Positions 9,207 to 17,848 of a stretch of DNA of 64,000 bases are shown piece by piece. The translations under genes were made by a program, and so were the position numbers. How positions within the stretch are numbered: position 1 is the stretch's first letter; each line of letters opens with the position of its first letter. The stretch is from contig JAKFUZ010000005.1 of the NCBI GenBank assembly GCA_021732445.1, positions 61,300 through 125,299 of the forward strand, read 5' to 3'. The DNA is from Sphingomonas sp. GTDB lineage: Bacteria > Pseudomonadota > Alphaproteobacteria > Sphingomonadales > Sphingomonadaceae. The notes below the pieces were generated by a model, which was given only the letters and a program-made list of their open reading frames with translations, was not told the DNA's origin and searched no databases.

Positions 9207-10114
9207 CAGCCGAGCACCAGCTTGTCGACGACTAGCGCGCCGAACAGGATGAAGAGATAGGCAATGGAAAAGGCGAACAGCCGCTTTTCGGGGCGCATCG
9301 TGTCGGCCGCACCCCGGCGGCGGATGGTGACCCGCACCGCCAGATACGCGAAAAACGCCGTCGCGGCGACGGATACCGCCCCATATACGGCGCCCGACAG
9401 GCCAAGCGGCCAGGGCGCCACGGCCACCAGCGCCATGGGAATGGTGTATAGCCCGACCATGCGGCGCGTGGTTCGCTCGCCCGAGACCACCGGCAACATC
9501 GGCACGCCGGCGGCGGCATAATCCGTCTCGACAAACAGCGCGAGCGCCCAGAAATGTGGCGGCGTCCACAAAAAGATGAGCGCAAACAGCAGCACCGGCA
9601 GCAAGGTCACATCGCCCGTTGCCGCCGCCCAGCCGATCAGCGGCGGAAAGGCGCCGGCCGCGCCACCGATCACAATGTTCTGCGGCGTGCGGCGCTTGAG
9701 CCACATGGTATAAACAATGACGTAGAACAGGATGGAAACGGCCAGAATGGCCGCCGCCACAATGTTGACGGCCACCGCCATCAACAGCACCGCAAAACTG
9801 CCGAGACCAATGCCGAAATGGAGCGCGGACTCGCGGTCCATCCGCCCGGCGGGCAAGGGGCGCCGGCGCGTGCGCTTCATCAGCGCGTCGATATCGGCCT
9901 CATACCACTGGTTGAGCGCACCCGCCGCGCCGGCCGCAAGCGCAATGCACAGAATCGCGGTAAAGCCAAGCACCGGGTCGATGTGCGCGGGCGCCACCAG
10001 CAGCCCGCACAGGCCGGTATAGACGACAAGGCTCATCACCCGCGGCTTGGTAAGCGCCAGGAAATCCCGCCAATGGGCAGGGAGCGTCGGGCTGAGCGTG
10101 GTCGTCGCGGTCAT
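9206..10114 (-). CDS. ctaB: Protoheme IX farnesyltransferase (heme O synthase)
   Basis: It transfers a farnesyl group to heme b to make heme O, the precursor of heme A for this oxidase. The 302-residue integral membrane protein shows the prenyltransferase aspartate motif in [20 protein letters not shown] and the second conserved loop [17 protein letters not shown]. About eight or nine hydrophobic segments follow the UbiA fold. It sits 85 bases downstream of ctaD and overlaps the next small gene by one base. Confidence 0.97.
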   Translation of the reverse strand: MTATTTLSPTLPAHWRDFLALTKPRVMSLVVYTGLCGLLVAPAHIDPVLGFTAILCIALAAGAAGALNQWYEADIDALMKRTRRRPLPAGRMDRESALHFGIGLGSFAVLLMAVAVNIVAAAILAVSILFYVIVYTMWLKRRTPQNIVIGGAAGAFPPLIGWAAATGDVTLLPVLLFALIFLWTPPHFWALALFVETDYAAAGVPMLPVVSGERTTRRMVGLYTIPMALVAVAPWPLGLSGAVYGAVSVAATAFFAYLAVRVTIRRRGAADTMRPEKRLFAFSIAYLFILFGALVVDKLVLG

Positions 10115-10199
10115 TCATGTTCCTGCCCGCCGGCACGCGCAACGCGCGACGGGCGACAAAGCCGGGGCGACGCAACCCGCGCCGCCCCAATGGGGTCGA

Positions 10200-11882
10200 T
10201 CAGTGCCGGTGATCGCCGGCGTCAATAACGGGCAGCGTTTCAAACTGGTGATAGGGCGGCGGGCTGGACAGCGTCCACTCAAGCGTGGTTGCGCCTTCGC
10301 CCCACGGGTTATCTTCCGCCTTTTTGCCCGCCACAAGCGACACCGCCAGGTTTACGAAGAACACGACCATCCCGGCGGCCATAATCATGTACCCCTGCGT
10401 CGCCAGCGTGTTATAGCCTTCATATTGCCCGGTATAATCCGGAATGCGGCGCGGCATGCCCTGTAGCCCCAAAAAGTGCATGGGGAAGAACAGCACGTTC
10501 ACGCCGACGAAAAACACCCAGAAATGAATCTGGCCCAGCAGTTCGTTATACATCCGCCCCGACATTTTGGGGAACCAGTAGTAAAAGCCGGCGAACAGCG
10601 AAAACACGGCGCCAAGGCTCAGCACATAGTGGAAGTGCGCCACCACATAATAGGTGTCCTGCATGTAATCGTCGATGCCGCCATTGGCCAGCACCACACC
10701 CGTCACGCCGCCGACTGTAAACATGAAGATGAACCCGATCGACCACAGCATCGGCGTCTTGAAGCTGAGCGAACCGCCCCACATCGTCGCAATCCACGAG
10801 AAGATCTTGATGCCGGTTGGCACCGCGATCACCATCGTCGCTGCGGTGAAATAGAGCTTCACGTTCACGCTCAGGCCCGTTGTGAACATGTGATGCGCCC
10901 ACACGATGAAGCCGACGACGCCAATTGCGACCATGGCATAGGCCATGCCAAGATAGCCAAACACCGGCTTTTTGGAAAAGGTCGAGATGATCTGGCTGAC
11001 CATGCCAAAGCCAGGCAAGATCATGATATATACTTCCGGGTGGCCAAAGAACCAGAAAAGATGCTGGTACAGCACCGGATCACCGCCGCCCGCCGGATCA
11101 AAAAACGTCGTGCCGAAGTTGCGGTCGGTCAGCAGCATGGTGATGGCCGCCGCCAGCACCGGCAGCGCCAGCAGCAGCAGGAAGGCGGTGACCAGCACCG
11201 ACCACACGAACAGCGGCATCTTGTGCAGCGTCATGCCAGGGGCACGCATGTTGAAAATAGTGGTAATGAAGTTGATCGCGCCGAGAATGGAGCTGGCGCC
11301 CGCCAGATGCAGCGAAAGAATCGCCATATCGGTTGACGGCCCCGGCTCGCCATAAGTCGAAAGCGGCGCATAAAGCGTCCAGCCATTGCCGGCGCCGCCA
11401 AAAAAGGGCGATGCCAGCAGCAGCGTGAAGCTCGGGATAAGCAGCCAGAACGAGATATTGTTCATCCGCGGGAACGCCATGTCGGGCGCCCCGATCATGA
11501 TCGGCACGAACCAGTTGCCAAAGCCGCCGATCATCGCCGGCATCACCATGAAAAACACCATGATGAGGCCATGCGCGGTGATGAGCACGTTCCACAGGTG
11601 CAGCGAATGGTCGAGCCCCGCCTCGCCGCCGGGCAGATAGCTCGCCCAGATGCCCAGATACTGAATGCCCGGATGCGCAAGTTCCACCCGCATCAGGCCC
11701 GAAATCGCGCCACCGATGATGCCGGCGAAAATCGCGAAGATCAGGTACAGCGTGCCAATGTCCTTGTGGTTCGTTGACATGAACCACCGCGCGAAAAAGG
11801 CCGGCTTGTGATCGGCATCATGATGCGCGTCATCGCCATGCGTCTGAAACGCGGCAACATTGGGAAGGGCAATATCGGTCAT
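10200..11882 (-). CDS. ctaD: Cytochrome c oxidase subunit I
   Basis: Catalytic subunit of the aa3-type terminal oxidase; it holds heme a and the heme a3-CuB centre and pumps protons. The 560-residue protein contains [15 protein letters not shown], which gives the CuB histidine, the cross-linked tyrosine and the glutamate of the D channel (type A oxidase). [12 protein letters not shown] gives further CuB histidines, and [15 protein letters not shown] gives the heme ligands. The start ATG is three bases after the ctaC stop. Confidence 0.98.
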   Translation of the reverse strand: MTDIALPNVAAFQTHGDDAHHDADHKPAFFARWFMSTNHKDIGTLYLIFAIFAGIIGGAISGLMRVELAHPGIQYLGIWASYLPGGEAGLDHSLHLWNVLITAHGLIMVFFMVMPAMIGGFGNWFVPIMIGAPDMAFPRMNNISFWLLIPSFTLLLASPFFGGAGNGWTLYAPLSTYGEPGPSTDMAILSLHLAGASSILGAINFITTIFNMRAPGMTLHKMPLFVWSVLVTAFLLLLALPVLAAAITMLLTDRNFGTTFFDPAGGGDPVLYQHLFWFFGHPEVYIMILPGFGMVSQIISTFSKKPVFGYLGMAYAMVAIGVVGFIVWAHHMFTTGLSVNVKLYFTAATMVIAVPTGIKIFSWIATMWGGSLSFKTPMLWSIGFIFMFTVGGVTGVVLANGGIDDYMQDTYYVVAHFHYVLSLGAVFSLFAGFYYWFPKMSGRMYNELLGQIHFWVFFVGVNVLFFPMHFLGLQGMPRRIPDYTGQYEGYNTLATQGYMIMAAGMVVFFVNLAVSLVAGKKAEDNPWGEGATTLEWTLSSPPPYHQFETLPVIDAGDHRH

Positions 11883-11885
11883 GGC

Positions 11886-12980
11886 TCAGTTTCCAGCGGT
11901 TGCAGCGCCAGCGGCGGGGGCCGCGGCGTCAGGGGCAGGGGCAGCGGCAGGGACGGCGGCCGCAGGCACGGCAGGCGCCGCCCCTTTCACCGAGCCGCCC
12001 TTGGCAACCACCCATTTGTCGAAGGTCGCCTTGTCGACGGCCGCCACGGTAATCGGCATGAAGCCATGGCGCGCCCCGCAAAGCTCCGAACATTGCCCGA
12101 AATAAACGCCGGGCTTCTCAATGGTAAAGCTGGTTTCGTTCAGCCGGCCGGGAACAGCATCAAGCTTGATCCAGAAGGCCGGGATCGCCCAGGCATGGAT
12201 CACGTCGGCAGAGGTGGTGATAAGGCGGATCGGCACGCCGACCGGCAGCACCACGCGGTTGTCCGTTGCCAGCAGCGCCGGGCCGTCGGCGTCGGTGCGA
12301 GCGCGCTCCCCGGCGCCGGTCTGCCCCTTTTCCTTGAGCATGTTCGAGGTGATCTCAAACCCGCCATTATCAGGATATTGGTAGCTCCAATACCATTGGT
12401 TACCAATTGCCTTCAGCGTGATAGCGTTCGACGGTGCCGGTTTGTACTGCGCCTGGAGCAGCCCGATCGACGGAATCGCAATCCCAATCAGGATCAGGAT
12501 GGGGATACCCGTCCACAGCACCTCAAGCATGGTGTTGTGCGACGTTTTCGAGGCAACCGGATTGGCCGCCGCGCGGAAGCGGAACATCGCCCAAAGCAGC
12601 AGCGCCAGCACGAAAACCGAAATGACGGAGATGACCGGCACCAGCAGCCAATTGTGCATCCACGCCGCGCGCTCGCCCGTTGGCGTAAACTGCGCCTGCG
12701 TGCCGATATCGCCATCGACCGGCTGGCCAATGCCCTTTTGCGGCAAAATGGCCGGGCCACCGTCGAGCGCGAGCATGGGGTCGGCAACCGCTGGCGCCGC
12801 CCCGGGCTGGGTCGCGGCCGGGGCTACGGCCTGCTGCGTTGCCGTTGCCGCCGGCGCGGCAGCCGCAACCGGCGCGGCCTTGCCAGCCGGCGCCACCACC
12901 GCATCGGCACTGCCAATCCCTGCCAGGCCAGCCACAATAGCCAGCGACACAACCCGGAAACCTTGACTGAATTTCAACAT
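11886..12980 (-). CDS. ctaC: Cytochrome c oxidase subunit II
   Basis: It carries the CuA centre and accepts electrons from cytochrome c. The protein has a signal peptide (about residues 1-27), an Ala/Pro-rich stretch, two membrane helices and a periplasmic cupredoxin domain. CuA ligands are visible in SADVIHAWAIPAF and CSELCGARHGFMPI. At 364 residues it is long for the family because both ends carry Ala/Pro-rich low-complexity tails. It is the first gene of the oxidase operon and is divergent from pyrE, with 213 bases between them. Confidence 0.97.
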   Translation of the reverse strand: MLKFSQGFRVVSLAIVAGLAGIGSADAVVAPAGKAAPVAAAAPAATATQQAVAPAATQPGAAPAVADPMLALDGGPAILPQKGIGQPVDGDIGTQAQFTPTGERAAWMHNWLLVPVISVISVFVLALLLWAMFRFRAAANPVASKTSHNTMLEVLWTGIPILILIGIAIPSIGLLQAQYKPAPSNAITLKAIGNQWYWSYQYPDNGGFEITSNMLKEKGQTGAGERARTDADGPALLATDNRVVLPVGVPIRLITTSADVIHAWAIPAFWIKLDAVPGRLNETSFTIEKPGVYFGQCSELCGARHGFMPITVAAVDKATFDKWVVAKGGSVKGAAPAVPAAAVPAAAPAPDAAAPAAGAATAGN

Positions 12981-13063
12981 GCTACGTCATAACCCCTGAA
13001 GGCGGGCGCCGAGATTTTGCGCCGGGACTTGGCGAACACCGCGGAGCGATCATCGTGCCCTTG

Positions 13064-13083
13064 ACCTGCGCCTATACGCAGGT
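13064..13083. promoter_or_regulatory. Inverted repeat between ctaC and pyrE
   Basis: The arms ACCTGCG (13064-13070) and CGCAGGT (13077-13083) are perfect complements around CCTATA. Two more copies of the same 7-mer lie nearby: CGCAGGT at 13120-13126 and ACCTGCG at 13158-13164. All four are in the divergent promoter region of the oxidase operon and pyrE, so a regulator-binding role is a reasonable inference. No known regulator consensus is claimed. Confidence 0.35.
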
Positions 13084-13193
13084 GGGGCGGCTGCCTCAAG
13101 CATCTCGAACGCTTTTTTGCGCAGGTGCGTTGCGCCGCCGCCACGGCGACCCTATCAACCTGCGCGACAGCGGCGACAATGCGGTACGCAACC

Positions 13194-13781
13194 ATGACTG
13201 ACGACGACGTGCTGAACGAATTTCGCGCGGCCGATGCGCTGCTGGAGGGCCATTTCATCCTGTCGTCAGGGCTGCGCTCGCCGCGCTATCTGCAATGTGC
13301 GCGGGTGCTGATGGACCCGGCACGCGGCACGCGGCTTGCCCAGGCACTTGCCATGAAAATTCCGGAGGCGCTGCGCGCTTCCATTCAAGCGGTGGTGTCG
13401 CCCGCCATGGGTGGCATCATTGCCGGGCACGAAATGGCCCGTGCGCTTGGCGTGGATGCCATGTTTCTTGAGCGGCCCGACGGGGTGTTCGAGCTGCGGC
13501 GCGGCTTTTGGCTGGCGCCGGGCACCCGGGTGCTGATGATGGAAGATGTGGTGACGACCGGCCTTTCCTCAAAGGAAGCGATACAGGCGATTGCGCGGGC
13601 TGGCGGGCAAACGGTCGCGGCAGCGGCGCTGGTTGACCGGTCGAACGGCGCGGCGGATCTGGGTGTCCCGTTCTTCCCGCTGCTCCGGCTCGACGTGCCG
13701 AGCTATCCGGCCGACGCGCTGCCGCCCGCGCTTGCGGCCCTGCCCGCGGTCAAACCCGGCAGCCGGGCCGGTGCGGCATGA
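13194..13781 (+). CDS. pyrE: Orotate phosphoribosyltransferase
   Basis: It makes orotidine 5'-phosphate from orotate and PRPP in pyrimidine synthesis. The PRPP-binding loop is [17 protein letters not shown], with the acidic pair ED followed by VVTTG. The lysine/arginine loop seen in enteric PyrE is replaced by [15 protein letters not shown], as in the alphaproteobacterial group. The frame is open 23 codons further upstream, but the ATG at 13194 gives [10 protein letters not shown], the expected family N-terminus, and 195 residues. The stop overlaps the pdxJ ATG by four bases. Confidence 0.95.
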   Translation: MTDDDVLNEFRAADALLEGHFILSSGLRSPRYLQCARVLMDPARGTRLAQALAMKIPEALRASIQAVVSPAMGGIIAGHEMARALGVDAMFLERPDGVFELRRGFWLAPGTRVLMMEDVVTTGLSSKEAIQAIARAGGQTVAAAALVDRSNGAADLGVPFFPLLRLDVPSYPADALPPALAALPAVKPGSRAGAA

Positions 13782-14506
13782 CCGGGCGCCTGCGGCTGGG
13801 CGCGAACATCGACCATGTCGCCACGGTGCGCAATGCGCGCGGCGTCGGCTATCCCGACCCGGTCCGCGCGGCGATGGTCGCGGCTGAGGCGGGCGCGGAC
13901 GGCATCACCGCGCATCTGCGCGAGGACCGTCGGCACATTACCGATGACGATATCGCCCGGCTTATGGCCGAGCTGACGGTGCCGCTCAATCTGGAAATGG
14001 CCGCAACCGACGAAATGCTGGCCATTGCGCTCAGGCACCGCCCGCATGCGGTTTGCATCGTCCCGGAAAAGCGCGAGGAACGCACCACCGAAGGCGGGCT
14101 CGATGCCGCGGGCCAGCATGACCGGCTAAAGCGTCTGATCGATCTGCTCGGCGAAGCGGGGTGCCGTGTGAGCCTGTTCATTGAGCCCGATCCGCGCCAG
14201 GTCGATGCGACATGTCGCCTGGAGGCCCCCGTGCTCGAACTGCATGTCGGGCGCTATGCCGAGCTGGAAGGGCCAGCACAGGCCGCCGAACTGCGCCGCC
14301 TCGCCGATGCCGCAGCGCTCGCCGCCCGGAACGGCATCGAGGTGCACGCCGGCCACGGCCTGACCTTTGCCAATGTCGCGCCAATCGCCGCCATCCCGCA
14401 GGTGCGCGAGCTGAACATCGGCCATTTTCTGGTCGGCGAGGCGATCTTTTCCGGGCTGGGCGACGCGGTCCGCACCATGCGCGCGGCGATGGACGCCGCC
14501 CGTTGA
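13778..14506 (+). CDS. pdxJ: Pyridoxine 5'-phosphate synthase
   Basis: It condenses 1-deoxyxylulose 5-phosphate with 3-amino-2-oxopropyl phosphate to form pyridoxine phosphate. The 242-residue TIM barrel starts with [16 protein letters not shown], the hallmark of PdxJ. It also contains [12 protein letters not shown] and [15 protein letters not shown] ([11 protein letters not shown]) and [12 protein letters not shown] motifs. It overlaps pyrE upstream and acpS downstream, forming a compact pyrE-pdxJ-acpS-lepB unit. Confidence 0.97.
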   Translation: MTGRLRLGANIDHVATVRNARGVGYPDPVRAAMVAAEAGADGITAHLREDRRHITDDDIARLMAELTVPLNLEMAATDEMLAIALRHRPHAVCIVPEKREERTTEGGLDAAGQHDRLKRLIDLLGEAGCRVSLFIEPDPRQVDATCRLEAPVLELHVGRYAELEGPAQAAELRRLADAAALAARNGIEVHAGHGLTFANVAPIAAIPQVRELNIGHFLVGEAIFSGLGDAVRTMRAAMDAAR

Positions 14507-14919
14507 TTATCGGCCTGGGCTCTGACCTGTGCAACATCGAGCGGATACAGGCCTCGCTCGACCGGTTTGGCGCGCGGTTTGAAGCGCGCCTCTTCACTGA
14601 TGTAGAACGCGCCAAGGCCGCTGCCCGGCCCTTCACGAGGGCCGGCACGCTGGCAAAACGCTTTGCCGCCAAGGAGGCTTTCTCCAAAGCCGTTGGTACC
14701 GGCTTCAGGCAGGGCGTATTTTTTCGTGACATCGGCGTGGTGAATGCGCCATCGGGCGCGCCTACCCTTGCGCTATCCGGCGGCGCCAGGGCAAGGCTTG
14801 ACGCGGTGACACCCAGGGACCACTTCGCCAGAATACATCTGACGCTTACGGACGACCACCCATGGGCGCAGGCATTTGTGATAATCGAGGCGGTGCCCGT
14901 TGCTGCCCAACCAACGTGA
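14503..14919 (+). CDS. acpS: Holo-[acyl-carrier-protein] synthase
   Basis: It transfers 4'-phosphopantetheine from CoA to acyl carrier protein. The 138-residue protein has the two family motifs: [12 protein letters not shown] with the metal-binding aspartate, and [16 protein letters not shown] with the conserved glutamate and lysine. The start is a TTG whose last two bases lie inside the pdxJ TGA, giving an N-terminus of (M)IIGLGSD. No ATG is available before the first motif, so the TTG start is well supported. Confidence 0.94.
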   Translation: MIIGLGSDLCNIERIQASLDRFGARFEARLFTDVERAKAAARPFTRAGTLAKRFAAKEAFSKAVGTGFRQGVFFRDIGVVNAPSGAPTLALSGGARARLDAVTPRDHFARIHLTLTDDHPWAQAFVIIEAVPVAAQPT

Positions 14920-14932
14920 AAGTGCGTAACGA

Positions 14933-15841
14933 ATGAGTGGCAAGGAACTGAGCCTGAAGGCAACCCCGGAAGCCGAACACGCAGCCGCCGGCGAGGCAAA
15001 GTCTGCCAGCGCCCAAAAACCGACCGACTGGTGGGCAGAGGCGCGCGGCATATTGTGGCTCGTGCTCGCCGTGCTGGGGTTCCACAGCTTTATCGCAAAG
15101 CCGTTCTATATCCCGTCGGAATCGATGATGCCGGGGCTGCTCATCGGCGACCGTCTGGTCGTGACGAAATTCCCTTATGGCTATTCGTTCGTCACGCCGA
15201 CCTTCCATTTGCTGCCGTTCATCAACGGGCGGCTGCTGGGCCAGATGCCGGAACGCGGCGACGTGGTCATCCTGTCGCCGCCGGGCTCCGCCGAGGATTA
15301 CATCAAGCGCGTGATCGGTCTGCCGGGAGAAACGCTGGAGGTGCGCCAGGGCGTGGTATTCATCAACGGCGTCGCCATCAGGCGCGGGCCGGTGCATGAT
15401 GGCGTGCTGCCGGTTGACACCAACGCCCAGTGCCTGCCCGAAATCTATGGCATCAACGCCCGCCGCGCAGGGCCTGGCGGCAAGCTGGAATGCCATGTGC
15501 CAGTCGTTACCGAAACCCTGCCCAATGGCCGCCAATATGACACGATTGACCTGTCGCCCAACTCGCCGGGTGACACTTACGGACCAGTCAAAATTCCGGC
15601 GAACCATGTGTTCGTCATGGGCGACAATCGCGACCAGAGCGCGGACAGCCGCTTTGCCGCAGGCGAGCCTGAAAAAGGGCTTGGCGGCCCGGTGCCGTGG
15701 GAAAATCTGGGCGGGCGCGCCGAGTTTATCAGCTTTTCGTTCGATGGCGGCGGCAGCTGGAACCCGCTGAGCTGGTGGGGCTCGCTCCGCGCCGGTCGGG
15801 CGGGCACCTCGCTCCACCCCAAGCGCGTCCCGGTGAAATGA
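14933..15841 (+). CDS. lepB: Signal peptidase I
   Basis: Membrane protease that removes Sec and Tat signal peptides. The catalytic serine is S64 in IPSESMMPGLLIGD, and the general base lysine is K125 in EDYIKRVIGLPGE. Box E is VMGDNRDQSADSR. There is one hydrophobic anchor (about 40-52) after a charged, probably cytoplasmic N-terminus. Length (302) is normal. It follows acpS by 13 bases; the usual alphaproteobacterial follower rnc is absent here and an AI-2E family gene comes one base later. Confidence 0.97.
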   Translation: MSGKELSLKATPEAEHAAAGEAKSASAQKPTDWWAEARGILWLVLAVLGFHSFIAKPFYIPSESMMPGLLIGDRLVVTKFPYGYSFVTPTFHLLPFINGRLLGQMPERGDVVILSPPGSAEDYIKRVIGLPGETLEVRQGVVFINGVAIRRGPVHDGVLPVDTNAQCLPEIYGINARRAGPGGKLECHVPVVTETLPNGRQYDTIDLSPNSPGDTYGPVKIPANHVFVMGDNRDQSADSRFAAGEPEKGLGGPVPWENLGGRAEFISFSFDGGGSWNPLSWWGSLRAGRAGTSLHPKRVPVK

Positions 15842-15842
15842 C

Positions 15843-16928
15843 ATGAGCCGCGGCGACGACAGCAGCGGGCAGATTGTCGACGGCCCCGGCCCCAACGAAC
15901 TGCGCGACCCGGTCGTCCGCCAGGAACTGAAGCGCGCCAGCGTGTGGCTCGGGCTGGCCGCCTGTATGGCGCTGGTCGTGCTGCTCATTCAGCCGCTGCT
16001 CATCATCTTTGGCGGCCTGGTGTTTGCAGCGATGCTGGACGGCGGCGTGCGGCTGCTGGGGCGGGTGCTGCCCATCGCGCGCGGCTGGCGGCTGATGATC
16101 GTTGTGGTGCTCACCATAATGTTTGTCAGCGGCACGATATATATGACCGGCGTTCAGGTGGCCGACCAGTTTGCGCAATTGCGCGAAACGCTTACCGTTC
16201 AGGGCGGCAGGCTGCTCGCCTGGGCCAGCGAACACGGGCTAACGCCGGGCGCCGCCAATCTCAACACGCTGTTTGAACAGGGGATGGGATCATTCGGACG
16301 ATTGACAGTCGCGGTCGGCTCGGTCCTGGGCGCGGTTGCCAGCCTGCTGATGGTACTTGTAATCGGCCTGTTCGTTGCCATCGAGCCGCGGCTGTATGAG
16401 CGCGGGTTGCAGTGGCTGGTGCCGTCGGGCCGGCGGCGGGAGCTTGCCATCACCATCGAGCGTATGGCGCACACCATGCGCCGCCTGCTCGCCGGGCGCC
16501 TGCTGGGGATGCTGGTGGAGGGCGTGCTGATATGGCTGATGCTGTGGGCAGGGGGCGTGCCGATGGCGCTGGTGTTGGGCATTATCGCCGGCATTCTTGC
16601 CTTCATTCCCAATATCGGTGCGATCATCACCGGGGTGCTGATGGTCGCGGTTGGCTTCAGCGCCGGGGTCAACACCGGTTATTGGGCGATCTTCACCTAT
16701 TTTCTGGTGCAGAATTTTGATGGTTATGTCGTCATTCCGATGGTCGCCAAGCGCACGGTCGACATGCCGCCAGCCCTCACGCTGTCGTCGCAGATCCTGG
16801 CCAGCACCTTGTTTGGCGTGCTGGGGCTGGCGCTGGCGGACCCGATGGTCGCGATGATAAAAGTGGCGCTGCAACGCGAATCCGAACGCGCCGTCGACGA
16901 CGCTGAGGCGACGCCCCGGAACGGGTAG
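15843..16928 (+). CDS. AI-2E family transporter
   Basis: Polytopic membrane protein of the PF01594 (YdiK/PerM/TqsA) family. The 361 residues contain paired N-terminal helices, a coiled middle segment, and the conserved C-terminal block with GIIAGILAFIPNIGAIITG and YFLVQNFDGYVVIPMV. Members have been linked to export of autoinducer-2 or ions, but the substrate of this one cannot be read from the sequence. It begins one base after the lepB stop, so it is probably co-transcribed. Confidence 0.92.
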   Translation: MSRGDDSSGQIVDGPGPNELRDPVVRQELKRASVWLGLAACMALVVLLIQPLLIIFGGLVFAAMLDGGVRLLGRVLPIARGWRLMIVVVLTIMFVSGTIYMTGVQVADQFAQLRETLTVQGGRLLAWASEHGLTPGAANLNTLFEQGMGSFGRLTVAVGSVLGAVASLLMVLVIGLFVAIEPRLYERGLQWLVPSGRRRELAITIERMAHTMRRLLAGRLLGMLVEGVLIWLMLWAGGVPMALVLGIIAGILAFIPNIGAIITGVLMVAVGFSAGVNTGYWAIFTYFLVQNFDGYVVIPMVAKRTVDMPPALTLSSQILASTLFGVLGLALADPMVAMIKVALQRESERAVDDAEATPRNG

Positions 16929-17078
16929 ACCCGGCCACACCGCCGCGCCGCCATCTTGAAGCTGCCACAATCCCACCCCAAGTGGTCGCGCGCCTGGCAT
17001 CCGGCTCAGGCGTTGCTGTACCTTGTCCGCCATAACCACCCTGCCGTGACCCCGGCCCTTGATTGACGCAGGAGTCAT

Positions 17079-17183
17079 ATGATCGCCCCTACCGCCGCCG
17101 CCGCCGTGGCCAACTGGTCCGCCGATGTCACGCACGCCGGCGTGGACGGCAGCGACGCGTTGACTGAAATTGAAGGAGCCTAG
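17079..17183 (+). CDS. Possible 34-residue short gene
   Basis: A short frame begins ATG ATC GCC CCT and ends in TAG three bases before the next ATG. It is preceded by AGGAG about five bases upstream. The product would be MIAPTAAAAVANWSADVTHA followed by 14 residues rich in Asp, Gly and Ala. It resembles nothing I recognise. The good ribosome binding site and tight spacing to the DUF2141 gene are the only support; it could be a leader peptide or chance. Confidence 0.3.
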   Translation: MIAPTAAAAVANWSADVTHAGVDGSDALTEIEGA

Positions 17184-17186
17184 TGC

Positions 17187-17711
17187 ATGATCCGTTTTCT
17201 GACCGCCGGAACGGCTGCCATGCTGCTCCTTGCCCAGCCTGGCACGGCTGACGCCCGACCGGCACTGGGCCCCGACAGCGCGGCGTGCGAGCAGGGCCAG
17301 GGGCCAGCTATTCTGGCAACCATCACCGGCCTGAAAGATCGCAAAGGCCGGCTGAAGCTGGAGCTGTATCCCGCCAATGAGGCAGATTTTCTGAAAGATG
17401 ACCGTGACCTTGAAGCGCAAGGCAAGGTATTCCGCCGCGTCTGGGCCGATACGCCGGCCGCGGGAGAGGTGGCTGTGTGCATCAAGGTGCCGCACGAAGG
17501 GCGCTATGCGCTGTTCTTCACCCACGACCGCGACGGCAAGAACAAGTTCAATTTCTGGTCTGACGGCGGCGGCGTGCCGGGCAATATCAAGCTGGGGCGC
17601 GCGCGGCCAAAACTTGGGACCGCAATCGTCGATGTGCCCAATGGCGTGGCCCCCGTTACCATCATCGCGCAATATCTGCGGGGTTTGTCGGGCTTTGGCT
17701 TCCTGAAGTGA
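17187..17711 (+). CDS. DUF2141 domain secreted protein
   Basis: A 174-residue exported protein. A Sec signal peptide (about residues 1-22, ending near GTADA) precedes a DUF2141 domain: ILATITGLKDRKGRLKLELY, then KVPHEGRYALFFTHDRDGKN and WSDGGGVPGNIKLG. DUF2141 proteins are periplasmic or secreted beta-sandwich proteins of unknown role, common in Sphingomonadales. A clear GAAGGAG ribosome binding site precedes the ATG. Confidence 0.88.
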   Translation: MIRFLTAGTAAMLLLAQPGTADARPALGPDSAACEQGQGPAILATITGLKDRKGRLKLELYPANEADFLKDDRDLEAQGKVFRRVWADTPAAGEVAVCIKVPHEGRYALFFTHDRDGKNKFNFWSDGGGVPGNIKLGRARPKLGTAIVDVPNGVAPVTIIAQYLRGLSGFGFLK

Positions 17712-17848
17712 GGCGGGCGACGGTTCGCTGAGCGTTGCCGGCTGGCCAAGCACTGCACCTATTGCCGGGATGTCGGCGCCTGTCACATTGCCGTTATCTG
17801 CGGCGCGCAATAGGAAGCAATACATCGCCCGAGCCGAGGAGAAACGCC

